Source: Achromobacter xylosoxidans
Lineage (GTDB): Bacteria; Pseudomonadota; Gammaproteobacteria; Burkholderiales; Burkholderiaceae_B
Reading direction: 5' to 3'
Length of the DNA stretch: 64,000 nucleotides
Assembly (NCBI RefSeq): GCF_002192695.1
Contig: NZ_MTLG01000055.1
Span: 1 to 64,000, forward strand
The position numbers were made by a program, and so were the translations under genes. Position 1 is the first letter of the stretch. Every line of letters begins with the position of its first letter. Below, piece by piece: positions 37,809 to 46,868 of the stretch. Under the pieces are notes generated by a model. It was given only the letters and a program-made list of their open reading frames with translations, made no database searches and was not told the DNA's origin.

Positions 37809-38069
37809 TCACGCGTCATGAGGCGGCGGGGCCAGGGCGGTAAGCACTTCGCCCGATTGCAGCCGGTACCGGTTCCGATCCAGCGGCAACACCCGCTCCC
37901 CTTCAGTGGTGCGGAGTATGTAGCGGGCCGCGTCAGGCCGGGCCGCGTCAGGCCGGGCCGCGTCAGGCCGGGCCGGCTCTTCCCGCCGCACGAACACTTC
38001 AATCCGGTAAAGCCGGCCCGATTCCGTGCTGGCCAGCACGTCACTCAGTCTGCGTGTGGATATGCTCAT
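37809..38069 (-). CDS. Small hypothetical protein with an in-frame 5-residue repeat
   Basis: An 86-residue protein starts MSISTRRLSDVLASTESGRLYRIEVFVRREEP. It is interrupted by three copies of ARPDA near residues 33-48 and then continues RYILRTTEGERVLPLDRNRYRLQSGE. The flanks look like two halves of one small beta-rich fold with the repeat inserted in a loop. GGAG lies about 10 nt before the ATG. I recognise no family. Confidence 0.6.
   Translation of the reverse strand: MSISTRRLSDVLASTESGRLYRIEVFVRREEPARPDAARPDAARPDAARYILRTTEGERVLPLDRNRYRLQSGEVLTALAPPPHDA
37925..37969. repeat. Three exact 15-bp tandem repeats inside a small ORF
   Basis: GGGCCGCGTCAGGCC occurs three times in direct succession (37925-37939, 37940-37954, 37955-37969), followed by a partial fourth unit GGGCCGG. 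The unit length is a multiple of three, so copy changes would keep the reading frame of the minus-strand gene. Confidence 0.92.
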
Positions 38070-38217
38070 AAGCCGCTTGCTCCTTGTGCTGCATTGTTTT
38101 TGCGGGCATTCGGGTGGAGGCGCAGGCACTGCCGCATGCCGGCGGCTGACCGCGGGCCGTGCGGGTTTTCGCTAAACTGCCCGGCTTGGCGCCCCAAGCG
38201 GGCAATCGGAATCGGTA

Positions 38218-39126
38218 ATGCAACTCTCCCTGAGCCGGAACACGGCAACTTCACTGGGCTTGCTGGCGGTGCTGCTGTGGGGCACCGTCGTCGGCCTGAT
38301 CCGCGGCGTCAGCGAAAGCTTCGGCCCGGTCGGCGGCGCCGCGCTGATCTACACGACGGGTGCCGCGTTCCTGGTGTTGCTGCTGGGTTTCCCGAAGCTG
38401 CGGACCTTTCCGCGCTCCTATCTCATCGTGGGCAGCCTGCTGTTCGTCGCCTACGAAATCTGCCTCTCGCTCTCTTTGGGCTACGCCGCCAACCGCGGGC
38501 AGGCGATCGAATTGGGTATCGTCAACTATCTCTGGCCCTGCTTCACCGTGATACTCGCCATCCTCATCAATGGCCAGCGGGCCAGTGCGTGGGTGGTGCC
38601 GGGCATATTGCTGTCGTTGTGCGGCATTGTCTGGGTCCTCGGCGGATCGGGCGGACTTTCCTGGGACCGCACCATCGCCAACGTGTCCAGCAATCCCCTC
38701 AGCTATGGACTGGCTTTCAGCGGCGCCATCATCTGGGCCGTCTATTGCAACGTGACCACGAGATTCGCCGACGGCAAGAATGGGGTCGCCCTGTTTTTCA
38801 TGCTGACCGCGGCTGCCTTGTGGACCAAGTACCTGTTGGGCGCAGAGCCCGCCTTGGCCTTCACCTGGCCCGCCACGCTGGAATTGCTGGTGACGGGCGG
38901 CGCCATGGCCGCAGGCTATGCGCTATGGAACGTGGGAATACTCAAGGGCAACCTGACCTTGCTGGCCACGGCGTCCTACTTCACTCCGGTCTTCTCGACG
39001 TTCTTCGCGGCCGTGTGGTTGTCGACCCGCCTGACCGCATCATTCTGGCAGGGCGTGGCCATGGTTACCGCGGGGTCGCTGCTGTGCTGGGCGGCCACGC
39101 GCGGCAAGGCCGCCCGGGGCGGATAG
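38218..39126 (+). CDS. yddG: YddG-like aromatic amino-acid exporter (DMT superfamily)
   Basis: This 302-residue inner-membrane protein has ten hydrophobic segments arranged as two EamA repeats. The sequence AVLLWGTVVGLIRGVSESFGPVGGAALIYT and ELGIVNYLWPCFTVILAI matches YddG, which exports aromatic amino acids and some toxic analogues. Specificity here is inferred from that similarity. It stands alone; the ATG at 38218 overlaps no other gene. Confidence 0.85.
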   Translation: MQLSLSRNTATSLGLLAVLLWGTVVGLIRGVSESFGPVGGAALIYTTGAAFLVLLLGFPKLRTFPRSYLIVGSLLFVAYEICLSLSLGYAANRGQAIELGIVNYLWPCFTVILAILINGQRASAWVVPGILLSLCGIVWVLGGSGGLSWDRTIANVSSNPLSYGLAFSGAIIWAVYCNVTTRFADGKNGVALFFMLTAAALWTKYLLGAEPALAFTWPATLELLVTGGAMAAGYALWNVGILKGNLTLLATASYFTPVFSTFFAAVWLSTRLTASFWQGVAMVTAGSLLCWAATRGKAARGG

Positions 39127-39156
39127 CCCCGGGACGTACATGTCGTGATCAAGGAG

Positions 39157-39348
39157 TTATTCGATCAGCACGGTCTGCGCGACCGCGTATCCGAGCGGAA
39201 TCAACAAGAGTGAAGCGAACAAGGAACTGGTGATCGCCGCCGAGATTCTCAGCCAGGGTTCGGACCCTGCGCTTTGAACCGTTTGAATCACCAACGCGAC
39301 GATACCCACAACCATCAAACAGCTGATAACCACTGCTACATAAGTCAT
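39157..39348 (-). CDS. Small two-helix membrane protein
   Basis: This 63-residue protein consists of two hydrophobic stretches (VAVVISCLMVVGIVALVIQTV and ISAAITSSLFASLLLIPLGYAV) joined by a short polar loop. GGAG lies about 6 nt before the ATG. I recognise no family and give no function. Confidence 0.55.
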   Translation of the reverse strand: MTYVAVVISCLMVVGIVALVIQTVQSAGSEPWLRISAAITSSLFASLLLIPLGYAVAQTVLIE

Positions 39349-39613
39349 GTTGTCTCCGTCCTCGCCTGATTAAAGGGGAATGCGGCTGCCGCTGTGCGGT
39401 CTAGATGTTTGTGTCGATTGTGCGCCTGTATTTGCGCAATAGGCCCTAGGGTTTTCCTGACGCGAGATGGGGTTTGTGGCGTTTTTGCCGCGGGGTGTGC
39501 AGCATGAATCCATGTGCGGGCGCAGCATTTCTCCGCGGGTTCCCGGCGACGCGTTTTGCGCCGGCGCACCTTGCGCTACGATGGCGGCGTCGAATCATGC
39601 TAAAGGCCTACCC

Positions 39614-39862
39614 ATGCCGCAACTGCGCCCAGGCACGCGCGCCACGTTGCAAGTCAGGCAATTGATGCCGGGAGAATTCGCCTGGATCATCACCTTGTTC
39701 GATCCCGAAACCGGCAATGTGCGCAGCACCAATTATTCGCCCAGGCGTTACGCCAGCCAGGATGAGGCCTCCGCCGCGGGCAAGGCTGCCGTCGTCGAAT
39801 TCCTCGGCAACGGTAGCCAGAAAACCGCCGACCCGGCCAGGGACGTCAAGGGCAAGCCCTGA
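39614..39862 (+). CDS. Small hypothetical protein, 82 residues
   Basis: This small soluble protein contains GEFAWIITLFDPETGNVRSTNYSPRRYASQDEASAAG, which resembles small DUF proteins of beta-alpha type, though I recognise no named family. AAAGG lies before the ATG at 39614. A terminator follows directly, which supports a real transcription unit. Confidence 0.6.
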   Translation: MPQLRPGTRATLQVRQLMPGEFAWIITLFDPETGNVRSTNYSPRRYASQDEASAAGKAAVVEFLGNGSQKTADPARDVKGKP

Positions 39863-39888
39863 CCCTGGCCGGCCGCGCATGCCTGAAT

Positions 39889-39910
39889 GCCCTCGCAAGA
39901 GGGCTTTTTT
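39889..39910 (+). terminator. Intrinsic terminator
   Basis: The stem GCCCTC (39889-39894) with GAGGGC (39899-39904) and a GCAA loop precede six T residues. Confidence 0.88.
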
Positions 39911-39990
39911 ACGGCAGCCGGCAGCGTGCCGGGAATGCGGTTTGCTGATGGGACGCGACGGCGCGCCACGCGCCGCTTGAGGAGAACGTC

Positions 39991-40299
39991 ATGTCCCAGT
40001 CCATGCATCGCGAACCCGGCGGGGGCGACCAGCCCGTGCCCGACGACCCCGCATTCCCCAGTAATCCGCCGCCCGACGATCCGCCGCAGGATCCGACGCG
40101 GCCGCGCATCGATCCCGACGTCATCCGATCCCGTGCAGCCGCCGCCGAATCCGCGCGCGCCCGGCACGATCGACCTGGCCTGAGCGCCGCGCGCGACGCG
40201 CAGGACTTCATTCAAGGAGGCTATATGCGTTCCATCTTGTTGTGGCTGTTGGGCGTGCCCATTCCCATCATCATCCTGCTGGCGCTTTTCTGGCATTGA
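39991..40299 (+). CDS. Proline-rich protein with a C-terminal membrane anchor
   Basis: This 102-residue ORF has a Pro/Asp-rich, probably disordered N-terminus (DDPAFPSNPPPDDPPQDP), a basic Ala/Arg helix, and one C-terminal hydrophobic segment (SILLWLLGVPIPIIILLALFWH). GAGGAG lies 7 nt before the ATG at 39991. A second, better ribosome site lies before an internal ATG at 40225, so the ORF may produce two proteins. It is immediately upstream of a larger membrane-protein gene. The function is unknown. Confidence 0.5.
   Translation: MSQSMHREPGGGDQPVPDDPAFPSNPPPDDPPQDPTRPRIDPDVIRSRAAAAESARARHDRPGLSAARDAQDFIQGGYMRSILLWLLGVPIPIIILLALFWH
40225..40299 (+). CDS. Possible 24-residue membrane microprotein (internal start)
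   Basis: From an ATG at 40225 the frame encodes MRSILLWLLGVPIPIIILLA plus four residues, a single hydrophobic helix. AAGGAGG, a full Shine-Dalgarno sequence, ends 4 nt before this ATG. The hydrophobic peptide could be an independent small protein co-expressed with the following gene. Alternatively, it is only the anchor of the longer ORF. Confidence 0.5.
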   Translation: MRSILLWLLGVPIPIIILLALFWH

Positions 40300-40371
40300 C
40301 CCGCGAGGCTTTACCGCCGCGGCGGCGCGTATCGGCGCGGCCGCGCTGAACCGTGAACAAGGAACAGATCC

Positions 40372-41280
40372 ATGGAAAACGCATCTTCATTGAGCCAGCC
40401 ATACCCCGCCGGCATGCCGCCGAGGGAATCCGCCATCTCCGCCGTGTCGTGGGCCGCCGTGATCGCGGGCGCGGTCATTGCGGCGGCCCTTACGCTGGCC
40501 TTGTTCGCCGGCGGCACGGGCCTGGGCTTTCTTTCAGTGTCGCCCTGGAGCGGCGAAGGGGCGAGCGCGCCCGCGGTAGGCATAGGCCTTATCGTGTGGA
40601 TGCTGGCCACGCAGATCGTCGCCTATGGCATAGGTGGCTACGTCGCGGGGCGGCTGCGCACCAAATGGGTCGACGTGCATTCGGATGAGGTCTATTTCCG
40701 CGATACGGCGCACGGCTTCCTGGTGTGGGCCTTGAGCGCGGTCGTAAGCGCAGTGCTGCTGGGCGCGTCCATCGCGACGCTGGCGTCCGGCGTGGCGAAA
40801 GCGGGCGCCGCGGTGGCGGCAGGGGCTGGCACCGCGGCGACGGCCGCGGCGGCTGCGGGCGGAGGCGACGGCATGGCGCAGATGCAGGGCTACTTCTCCG
40901 ATGCGTTGCTGCGATCGGAACGGCCGGACGCCGGCGGCGACCGCAACGGCGCAAGAGAGGAGGTGGGCCGCATCGTGGCGATGAGCGTGGCGCGCGGCTC
41001 CATGACCGGCGAAGACCGCGACTATGTCGTGAAGGTCGTGGCGGCACAGGCCGGGCTGGAGCCGGCTGCGGCGCAGCGCCGTGTGGAGCAGGCCGTGCAG
41101 AACGTGAAGCAGGCCGCGGACGACGCCCGGCAAAAGGCCAAGGAGGCCGCGGACCAGGCGCGCAAGGCCGCGGCCGCATTCGCGCTGTGGGGCTTCGCTT
41201 CGATGCTGATCGGCGCCTTCGTGGCCAGCCTGGCGGCCACCTGGGGCGGCAGGCGGCGCGATGCGGTTCGGTTGCCTTAG
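40372..41280 (+). CDS. Membrane protein of unknown function
   Basis: This 302-residue protein has about four to five hydrophobic segments (VSWAAVIAGAVIAAALTLALF, AVGIGLIVWMLATQIVAYGIGGYVAGRL, FLVWALSAVVSAVLLGASIATL, and FALWGFASMLIGAFVASLAATWGG at the C-terminus). Between the last two lies a long Ala-rich soluble helical region (VEQAVQNVKQAADDARQKAK). I know similar proteins only as hypothetical. AAGGA lies before the ATG. It is probably co-transcribed with the upstream small ORF. Confidence 0.7.
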   Translation: MENASSLSQPYPAGMPPRESAISAVSWAAVIAGAVIAAALTLALFAGGTGLGFLSVSPWSGEGASAPAVGIGLIVWMLATQIVAYGIGGYVAGRLRTKWVDVHSDEVYFRDTAHGFLVWALSAVVSAVLLGASIATLASGVAKAGAAVAAGAGTAATAAAAAGGGDGMAQMQGYFSDALLRSERPDAGGDRNGAREEVGRIVAMSVARGSMTGEDRDYVVKVVAAQAGLEPAAAQRRVEQAVQNVKQAADDARQKAKEAADQARKAAAAFALWGFASMLIGAFVASLAATWGGRRRDAVRLP

Positions 41281-41308
41281 CCGAGAGGCGGGCGCCGGGC
41301 CGCTACTG

Positions 41309-41938
41309 TCAGGGAGTGACCAGCGCCGGGCGCCTTTCTCCGAAAATGAATACGTGCGCATAGCTGTCGTTCATGGCATGACGGGCCTGCGTGACTCCTG
41401 GAATGGCCGGAGTCGTGGGAGCAAACAGATCCCGCCACGCGATGTCCACTTCAAAGGGAGCGTGCTCCGGCGTGTCGTTGTATCCAAGGATCAGAAGCCC
41501 GGCAGGCTTGAGCACGCGATGGCATTGCTCCATCAAGCGCTCGAAATCGGCTCTCTTGTTGAGGCCCCAGCCGATCACGCCATTGGCCACCACGACGTCG
41601 AACGAAGCTTCGGCGTAGAACTCCGACATGTTCGTTGCGCTTCCGATGGTGTGCCGGCCGGTAGGGCCGTAGATGGCTTGTTCAGGATCCATATCCAGAG
41701 AATGGAACTCCATCTTCAGCAAGCGGGGGTAATGCCAGGTGTACTCATGCATGCCGACGAACAGGCATCGCATCGGCGTGTCGGTTCGGGTAGCCTGCTG
41801 GTTCAGGTAGTCGAATATCTGCTGCTCCAGGAAACTGCGATTTGGAGCCTTCAGCCGGAAATCAAAGCCGCAACGCGCGGCTAGTTCAGGAGACCAGTGG
41901 AACAGCCCTTTTTTTGCTCTATGGATAAGTCGACGCAA
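41309..41938 (-). CDS. Class I SAM-dependent methyltransferase (Methyltransf_11 type)
   Basis: This 209-residue protein has a motif I variant (RCLFVGMHEYTWHYP), an acidic end of strand 2 (FHSLDMDPEQAIYG), and the regions ASFDVVVANGVIGWGLNKRADFERLMEQCHRVLKPAGLLILGYND, typical of the fold. The glycine-rich loop is degenerate, so activity is not certain. The only in-frame start near the 5' end is TTG at 41938 with a poorly spaced AGGAG, so the start is unsure. Codon use is less GC-rich than in its neighbours, which may hint at recent acquisition. Confidence 0.75.
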   Translation of the reverse strand: MRRLIHRAKKGLFHWSPELAARCGFDFRLKAPNRSFLEQQIFDYLNQQATRTDTPMRCLFVGMHEYTWHYPRLLKMEFHSLDMDPEQAIYGPTGRHTIGSATNMSEFYAEASFDVVVANGVIGWGLNKRADFERLMEQCHRVLKPAGLLILGYNDTPEHAPFEVDIAWRDLFAPTTPAIPGVTQARHAMNDSYAHVFIFGERRPALVTP

Positions 41939-42066
41939 GGAAATTTGATCGCTCCTGAGGGGACTGGATAGCGGCCACCAAGTTGGTTGCCGTGTAGCGT
42001 CCGTCTACCAGCGGCGGGCGCCGCGTCGTAAGACTGGCTCCCCGCGCGAAGAGTTCCAATGCGCAA

Positions 42067-42101
42067 AACGAAAAGGGCGCCCACTTGCGTGGGCGCCCTT
42101 T
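42067..42101 (-). terminator. Terminator after tRNA-Met
   Basis: A 13-bp perfect stem (AAAGGGCGCCCAC with GTGGGCGCCCTTT, 42072-42084 and 42089-42101) is followed on the minus strand by TTTTCGTTTT. Confidence 0.88.
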
Positions 42102-42108
42102 GAATTCC

Positions 42109-42185
42109 TGGTGGCGCATCCCTGATTCGAACAGGGGACCTGCGGATTATGATTCCGTCGCTCTAACCGGCTGAGCTAATGCGCC
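42109..42185 (-). tRNA. tRNA-Met (anticodon CAT)
   Basis: A 77-nt cloverleaf can be folded: acceptor GGCGCAT with ATGCGCC, D-stem GCTC/GAGC, anticodon loop ATCATAA and T-arm CCCTGTTCGAATCAGGG, with an encoded CCA end. CAT anticodons also occur in initiator tRNA and in tRNA-Ile2. The paired first base and overall form favour elongator tRNA-Met, but Ile2 (lysidine) cannot be excluded by eye. Confidence 0.85.
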
Positions 42186-42311
42186 ATTTCGGTCAATCTC
42201 TGCATTTGCGCCACATCTGTGTTGCAAGCAGTGATCAACGAAGAAAGAAATTCTAGCACGAAAATTTTGGCGTGCGCAAGCGATCCAAGATCAAATTTCA
42301 AGGAAGTGCTT

Positions 42312-43628
<1,317 letters not shown>

Positions 43629-43663
43629 GGCGATCCTCCAGTGGCGTTGATGGCGAGCCCGCT

Positions 43664-44641
43664 TTATGCGCGGGCGCTGAAAATCGAGAACCAGCCGCGG
43701 GAATCCGACCAGTGCGCGACGTCGCGGTAGCCGGCGCTTTGCAGCAGGTCGGCGAAGGCCGGTGGCGTGAACTTGTAGGAATTCTCGGTGTGGATGCGTT
43801 CGCCGGCGCTGAATGCGCGCGCGCCGCCGGGCCAGGCCACGCGTACCGCGCGCCGCGCTTCCAGATGCATTTCGATGCGCGAGCGGGCGCTGTTGAAGAG
43901 CGCCACATGGCGCCAGTCGTCCACGTCGAAATCGGCGTCCAGCACGTTGTTCACGTGCCGCAGCAGGTTCAGGTTGAAGGCCGCCGTCAGATGCAGCGCG
44001 TCGTCGTACGCGGGTTCCAGTACCTGTTTGGGCTTGACGCGGTCCACGCCCACCAGCAGTCCGCCGCCCGCGCATTGTTCTCGGATTCGCTGCAGCATGG
44101 CATGCGCGTCCTCGGGGCTGAGATTGCCGATGCTGGAGCCGGGATAGAAGAACAGCCGCTGTTGGGGCGGAATGCTGTCGGGCAGGGCCAGCGCGTGGGT
44201 AAAGTCCTGGCCGATGGGAGTGATCCGCAGGTCGGGGTACGACAGTTGCAGGCGGCGCACCGCCGCTTGCAGGTAGTCGGCCGAGATGTCGATCGGCACA
44301 TAGTGGCGCGGACGCAGGCTGGGGAACAGGCGTTCGGCCTTGACGCAATCGCCCGCGCCCAGATCTATCATCGATAGCACCGGCCCGACGTGGCGCGCGA
44401 TGTCGGCGCCGTGGCGCTGGAAGATTTCCGACTCGCAGCGCGTGGGGTAGTACTCCGGCAGCTGCGTGATCGCGGTGAAGAGCGCCGAGCCCAACGCGTC
44501 ATAGAGGAACTTGGGATCGATATGCGCATGGCGCGCCAGCAAGCCTGCGCGCAGTTCGGCCTGCTCGGCGCTGGGAGGCTGCGGTTCTTGCGCGATGAAT
44601 GTCGGCGCGGCGGGGGCAAACAGTGCAGAAGGCGAAACCAT
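43664..44641 (-). CDS. egtD: L-histidine N-alpha-methyltransferase EgtD
   Basis: It adds three methyl groups to histidine to form hercynine, the first step of ergothioneine synthesis. The 325-residue protein shows the family core FLYDALGSALFTAITQLPEYYPTRCE, the SAM motif MIDLGAGDCVKAERL, and FFYPGSSIGNLSPEDA. The ATG at 44641 matches the family; longer frames add unrelated sequence. It precedes egtB on the minus strand. Confidence 0.95.
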   Translation of the reverse strand: MVSPSALFAPAAPTFIAQEPQPPSAEQAELRAGLLARHAHIDPKFLYDALGSALFTAITQLPEYYPTRCESEIFQRHGADIARHVGPVLSMIDLGAGDCVKAERLFPSLRPRHYVPIDISADYLQAAVRRLQLSYPDLRITPIGQDFTHALALPDSIPPQQRLFFYPGSSIGNLSPEDAHAMLQRIREQCAGGGLLVGVDRVKPKQVLEPAYDDALHLTAAFNLNLLRHVNNVLDADFDVDDWRHVALFNSARSRIEMHLEARRAVRVAWPGGARAFSAGERIHTENSYKFTPPAFADLLQSAGYRDVAHWSDSRGWFSIFSARA

Positions 44642-45060
44642 GCGTCCTGTTCCTTTTCTGTCGCTGGGACGCCCGGCGCGAACACGTCCCGGATGGGGCG
44701 GGTGGCGGTCGGGAGGCGCGGCGTTGGGAGGCTCAGACCAGGCGGTTCTGGCGCATTGCAAAAGTCTATTGTGGCCGTCAGGGCGGGGCCGGTGTCAAGC
44801 GCCAAGCCGCTGAATGCAATGGACTTTTACGAATTCGAAAGGCGCTCGCAAGCGCCAGCGCCGGCGCCCGGACGTGCGCTGCCGATACCTTTGCTTGCGT
44901 TGAAATATCGGTTTACGGCTGGTTGCCAAAGCTCTGGCGGGGGCGGCCGATGATGGTCACAATGAGACTCTTCAATGCGCAGCCCAGTCCGGGAACGGGG
45001 CTTGCTGCATTGCGTCAGGCGGCCTGACTCCGCGAGGCCCAACAACGACAAGGAGCGACC
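44642..45060. other. Divergent promoter region egtD / DUF883 gene
   Basis: These 419 bp hold no credible gene. On the minus strand TTGACA (complement of 44793-44798) and CACAAT (complement of 44768-44773) with a long 19-bp spacer could form an egtD promoter. A short frame at 44818-44953 has no domain and is not called. AAGGAG precedes the ATG at 45061. Confidence 0.4.
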
Positions 45061-45396
45061 ATGAACCGAAAGCACCAACGCGCCGAAATGTCCCTGCACC
45101 GTGAACGCGTCAGCGACAGCTTCCACGAGCTGCTCGCCGGCACGGAAGACCTGTTGCGGTCGACGGCCACATACACTGGTTCCGAGATCGAGGCGGCGCG
45201 CACGCGCCTGAAGCGCCAATTGGCCGAGGCGCGCGAGTCCGCGGGGGACTGGGAGGGCGCGGCGCGGGAGCGCGCGCGCCGCGCGACCGCCTATGCCGAC
45301 GAGTACGTGCATGAACACGCCTGGAAGTCGGTGGGCGTGGCGGCGCTGGTGGGCGCCTTGCTCGGTTGCTTCCTGGCGTCGGGCGGCCGCCGCTAA
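45061..45396 (+). CDS. DUF883 (ElaB/YqjD) family protein
   Basis: This 111-residue protein has a long amphipathic helix (SDSFHELLAGTEDLLRSTATYTGSEIEAARTRLKRQLAEARE) and a C-terminal hydrophobic anchor (WKSVGVAALVGALLGCFLASGGRR). This layout matches ElaB/YqjD, inner-membrane proteins that bind ribosomes in stationary phase in E. coli. AAGGAG lies before the ATG. It is followed 12 bp later by a phospholipase-D-like gene, so they are probably co-transcribed. Confidence 0.9.
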   Translation: MNRKHQRAEMSLHRERVSDSFHELLAGTEDLLRSTATYTGSEIEAARTRLKRQLAEARESAGDWEGAARERARRATAYADEYVHEHAWKSVGVAALVGALLGCFLASGGRR

Positions 45397-45407
45397 GCCG
45401 TCATGCC

Positions 45408-46850
45408 ATGAGGCCGCCCGGGGCTGTGCGCTGGCCGTGGCTGGCCGGCGTGCGCCGGTGGCTGCCGCCGCTGGTGTGCGCGGCCTTGCTGGCGGCGTGC
45501 GCCAGCGTTCCCGACACCCAGGAGCGCCGCGCGCGCGAATCGCAGGCCACCCTGTCGGCCGACGCGGCGTTGCAGAGCTATCGCCGAGGGCAGGGCATTG
45601 CCGCCGATCCGCAAACACCCAAGGACGACTTCCTGGCGCGTCACCTTGCCGTCGAGCAGGCGGTCAGCGGCGCGCCGCTGGTGGCCGGCAACCGTGTCCG
45701 GCTGCTGGCCGACGGCCCCAGCACCTATCGCGCCATGCTGCATTCCATCGCGCAGGCCCGCCGATACGTGCACATGGAAACCTATATCTTCGATGACGAT
45801 GCCGAGGGCTCGCGCTTTGCCGAGGCCCTGATCGCGGCGCGCAACCGTGGCGCCGAGGTGTCCTTGATGGTCGACGCGGTCGGCACGATCAAGACGCCCG
45901 ACGCCTTGTTCCAGCGATTGCGCGATGCGGGCGTGCAGGTGGCGGTCTTCAATCCAGTCAACCCGGCCAGCGGCCGCGCGGGCTGGTCGCCGAACCAGCG
46001 CAACCATCGCAAGGTGCTGGTCGTGGATGGCAGGGTCGGCTACTTGGGCGGCATCAACGTCAGCAGCGTCTACCAGTCTTCGCCGGGCGCAGGCTCAGGA
46101 TCGGGAAGCGGGAGCGGCGCCGGCAAGGCCGACGCGCCGGCGGCCGCCGACGCCAAGGTCGCTCCCTGGCGCGACACCCATCTGCGCATCGAGGGGCCAG
46201 CCGTGGCCCAGCTGGAGCAAGTCATCCGCGCGGGCTGGGAGTCCCAGTCCAAGGAGCCGATCAAGGGCGGAGACTCGCAGGTGGCGCCGCCCGCGGGTGC
46301 CACGACCGTGCGGATACTGGCCAACCAGCCGGACCGCAGCGACGGCTATACGGTCTATCTGACGCTGATGTCGGCGTTTGAAAGCGCGCAGGAATACATC
46401 CATGTCACCATGGCGTACTTCGTGCCGGATCCGGCCTTCATCGAAGTCCTGACGGACGCGGCCCGACGCGGCGTCGACGTGGCGTTGGTGCTGCCCGGCT
46501 TCAGCGATTCCTCGCTGGTGTTCCATGCGGGGCGTTCGCACTACGCGGACCTGCTCGAGGCCGGCGTGAAAATCTACGAGCGGCGTGATGCGCTCTTGCA
46601 TGCCAAGACGGCGGTGGTGGACGGCGTATGGTCCACGGTGGGGTCCAGCAACCTGGATTGGCGCAGCTTTGCGTTGAACTACGAAATCAATGCCGTCGTG
46701 CTGGGGCCTGAATTCGCGGCCGAGATGGAGTCGCTGTTCCAGCGCGACGTCGCCGATTCGGTGCGGATCACGCCCGAGGCCTGGCGGGCCAGGGGCGTGG
46801 GAGACCGCTCGATGGAGTTCTTCTCGCGCATGTTCGAGCGCTGGCTGTAG
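45408..46850 (+). CDS. Cardiolipin-synthase/phospholipase-D-like lipoprotein
   Basis: This 480-residue protein carries two HKD motifs: HRKVLVVD starting at H200 and HAKTAVVD starting at H398, each followed by the usual GG(I/S)N-type strand. An N-terminal hydrophobic segment ends in LLAAC, a lipobox, so membrane attachment as a lipoprotein is likely. The best reading is a cardiolipin synthase of the ClsB/ClsC branch, which condenses phosphatidyl groups. A Gly/Ser-rich insertion (near residue 228) separates the two halves. The ATG at 45408 is preferred. Confidence 0.88.
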   Translation: MRPPGAVRWPWLAGVRRWLPPLVCAALLAACASVPDTQERRARESQATLSADAALQSYRRGQGIAADPQTPKDDFLARHLAVEQAVSGAPLVAGNRVRLLADGPSTYRAMLHSIAQARRYVHMETYIFDDDAEGSRFAEALIAARNRGAEVSLMVDAVGTIKTPDALFQRLRDAGVQVAVFNPVNPASGRAGWSPNQRNHRKVLVVDGRVGYLGGINVSSVYQSSPGAGSGSGSGSGAGKADAPAAADAKVAPWRDTHLRIEGPAVAQLEQVIRAGWESQSKEPIKGGDSQVAPPAGATTVRILANQPDRSDGYTVYLTLMSAFESAQEYIHVTMAYFVPDPAFIEVLTDAARRGVDVALVLPGFSDSSLVFHAGRSHYADLLEAGVKIYERRDALLHAKTAVVDGVWSTVGSSNLDWRSFALNYEINAVVLGPEFAAEMESLFQRDVADSVRITPEAWRARGVGDRSMEFFSRMFERWL

Positions 46851-46868
46851 CGCCCGGCGCCAGCCGGT

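Noticed and set aside
42109-42185. tRNA-Met as an integration site of a genomic island
   Set aside because: No integrase gene and no visible repeat of the tRNA 3' end nearby; only a possible transferred methyltransferase gene remains, noted separately.
44818-44953. 45-codon ORF starting MDFYEFERRS
   Set aside because: Poor ribosome site, no domain, and it lies in the divergent promoter region of egtD and the DUF883 gene.
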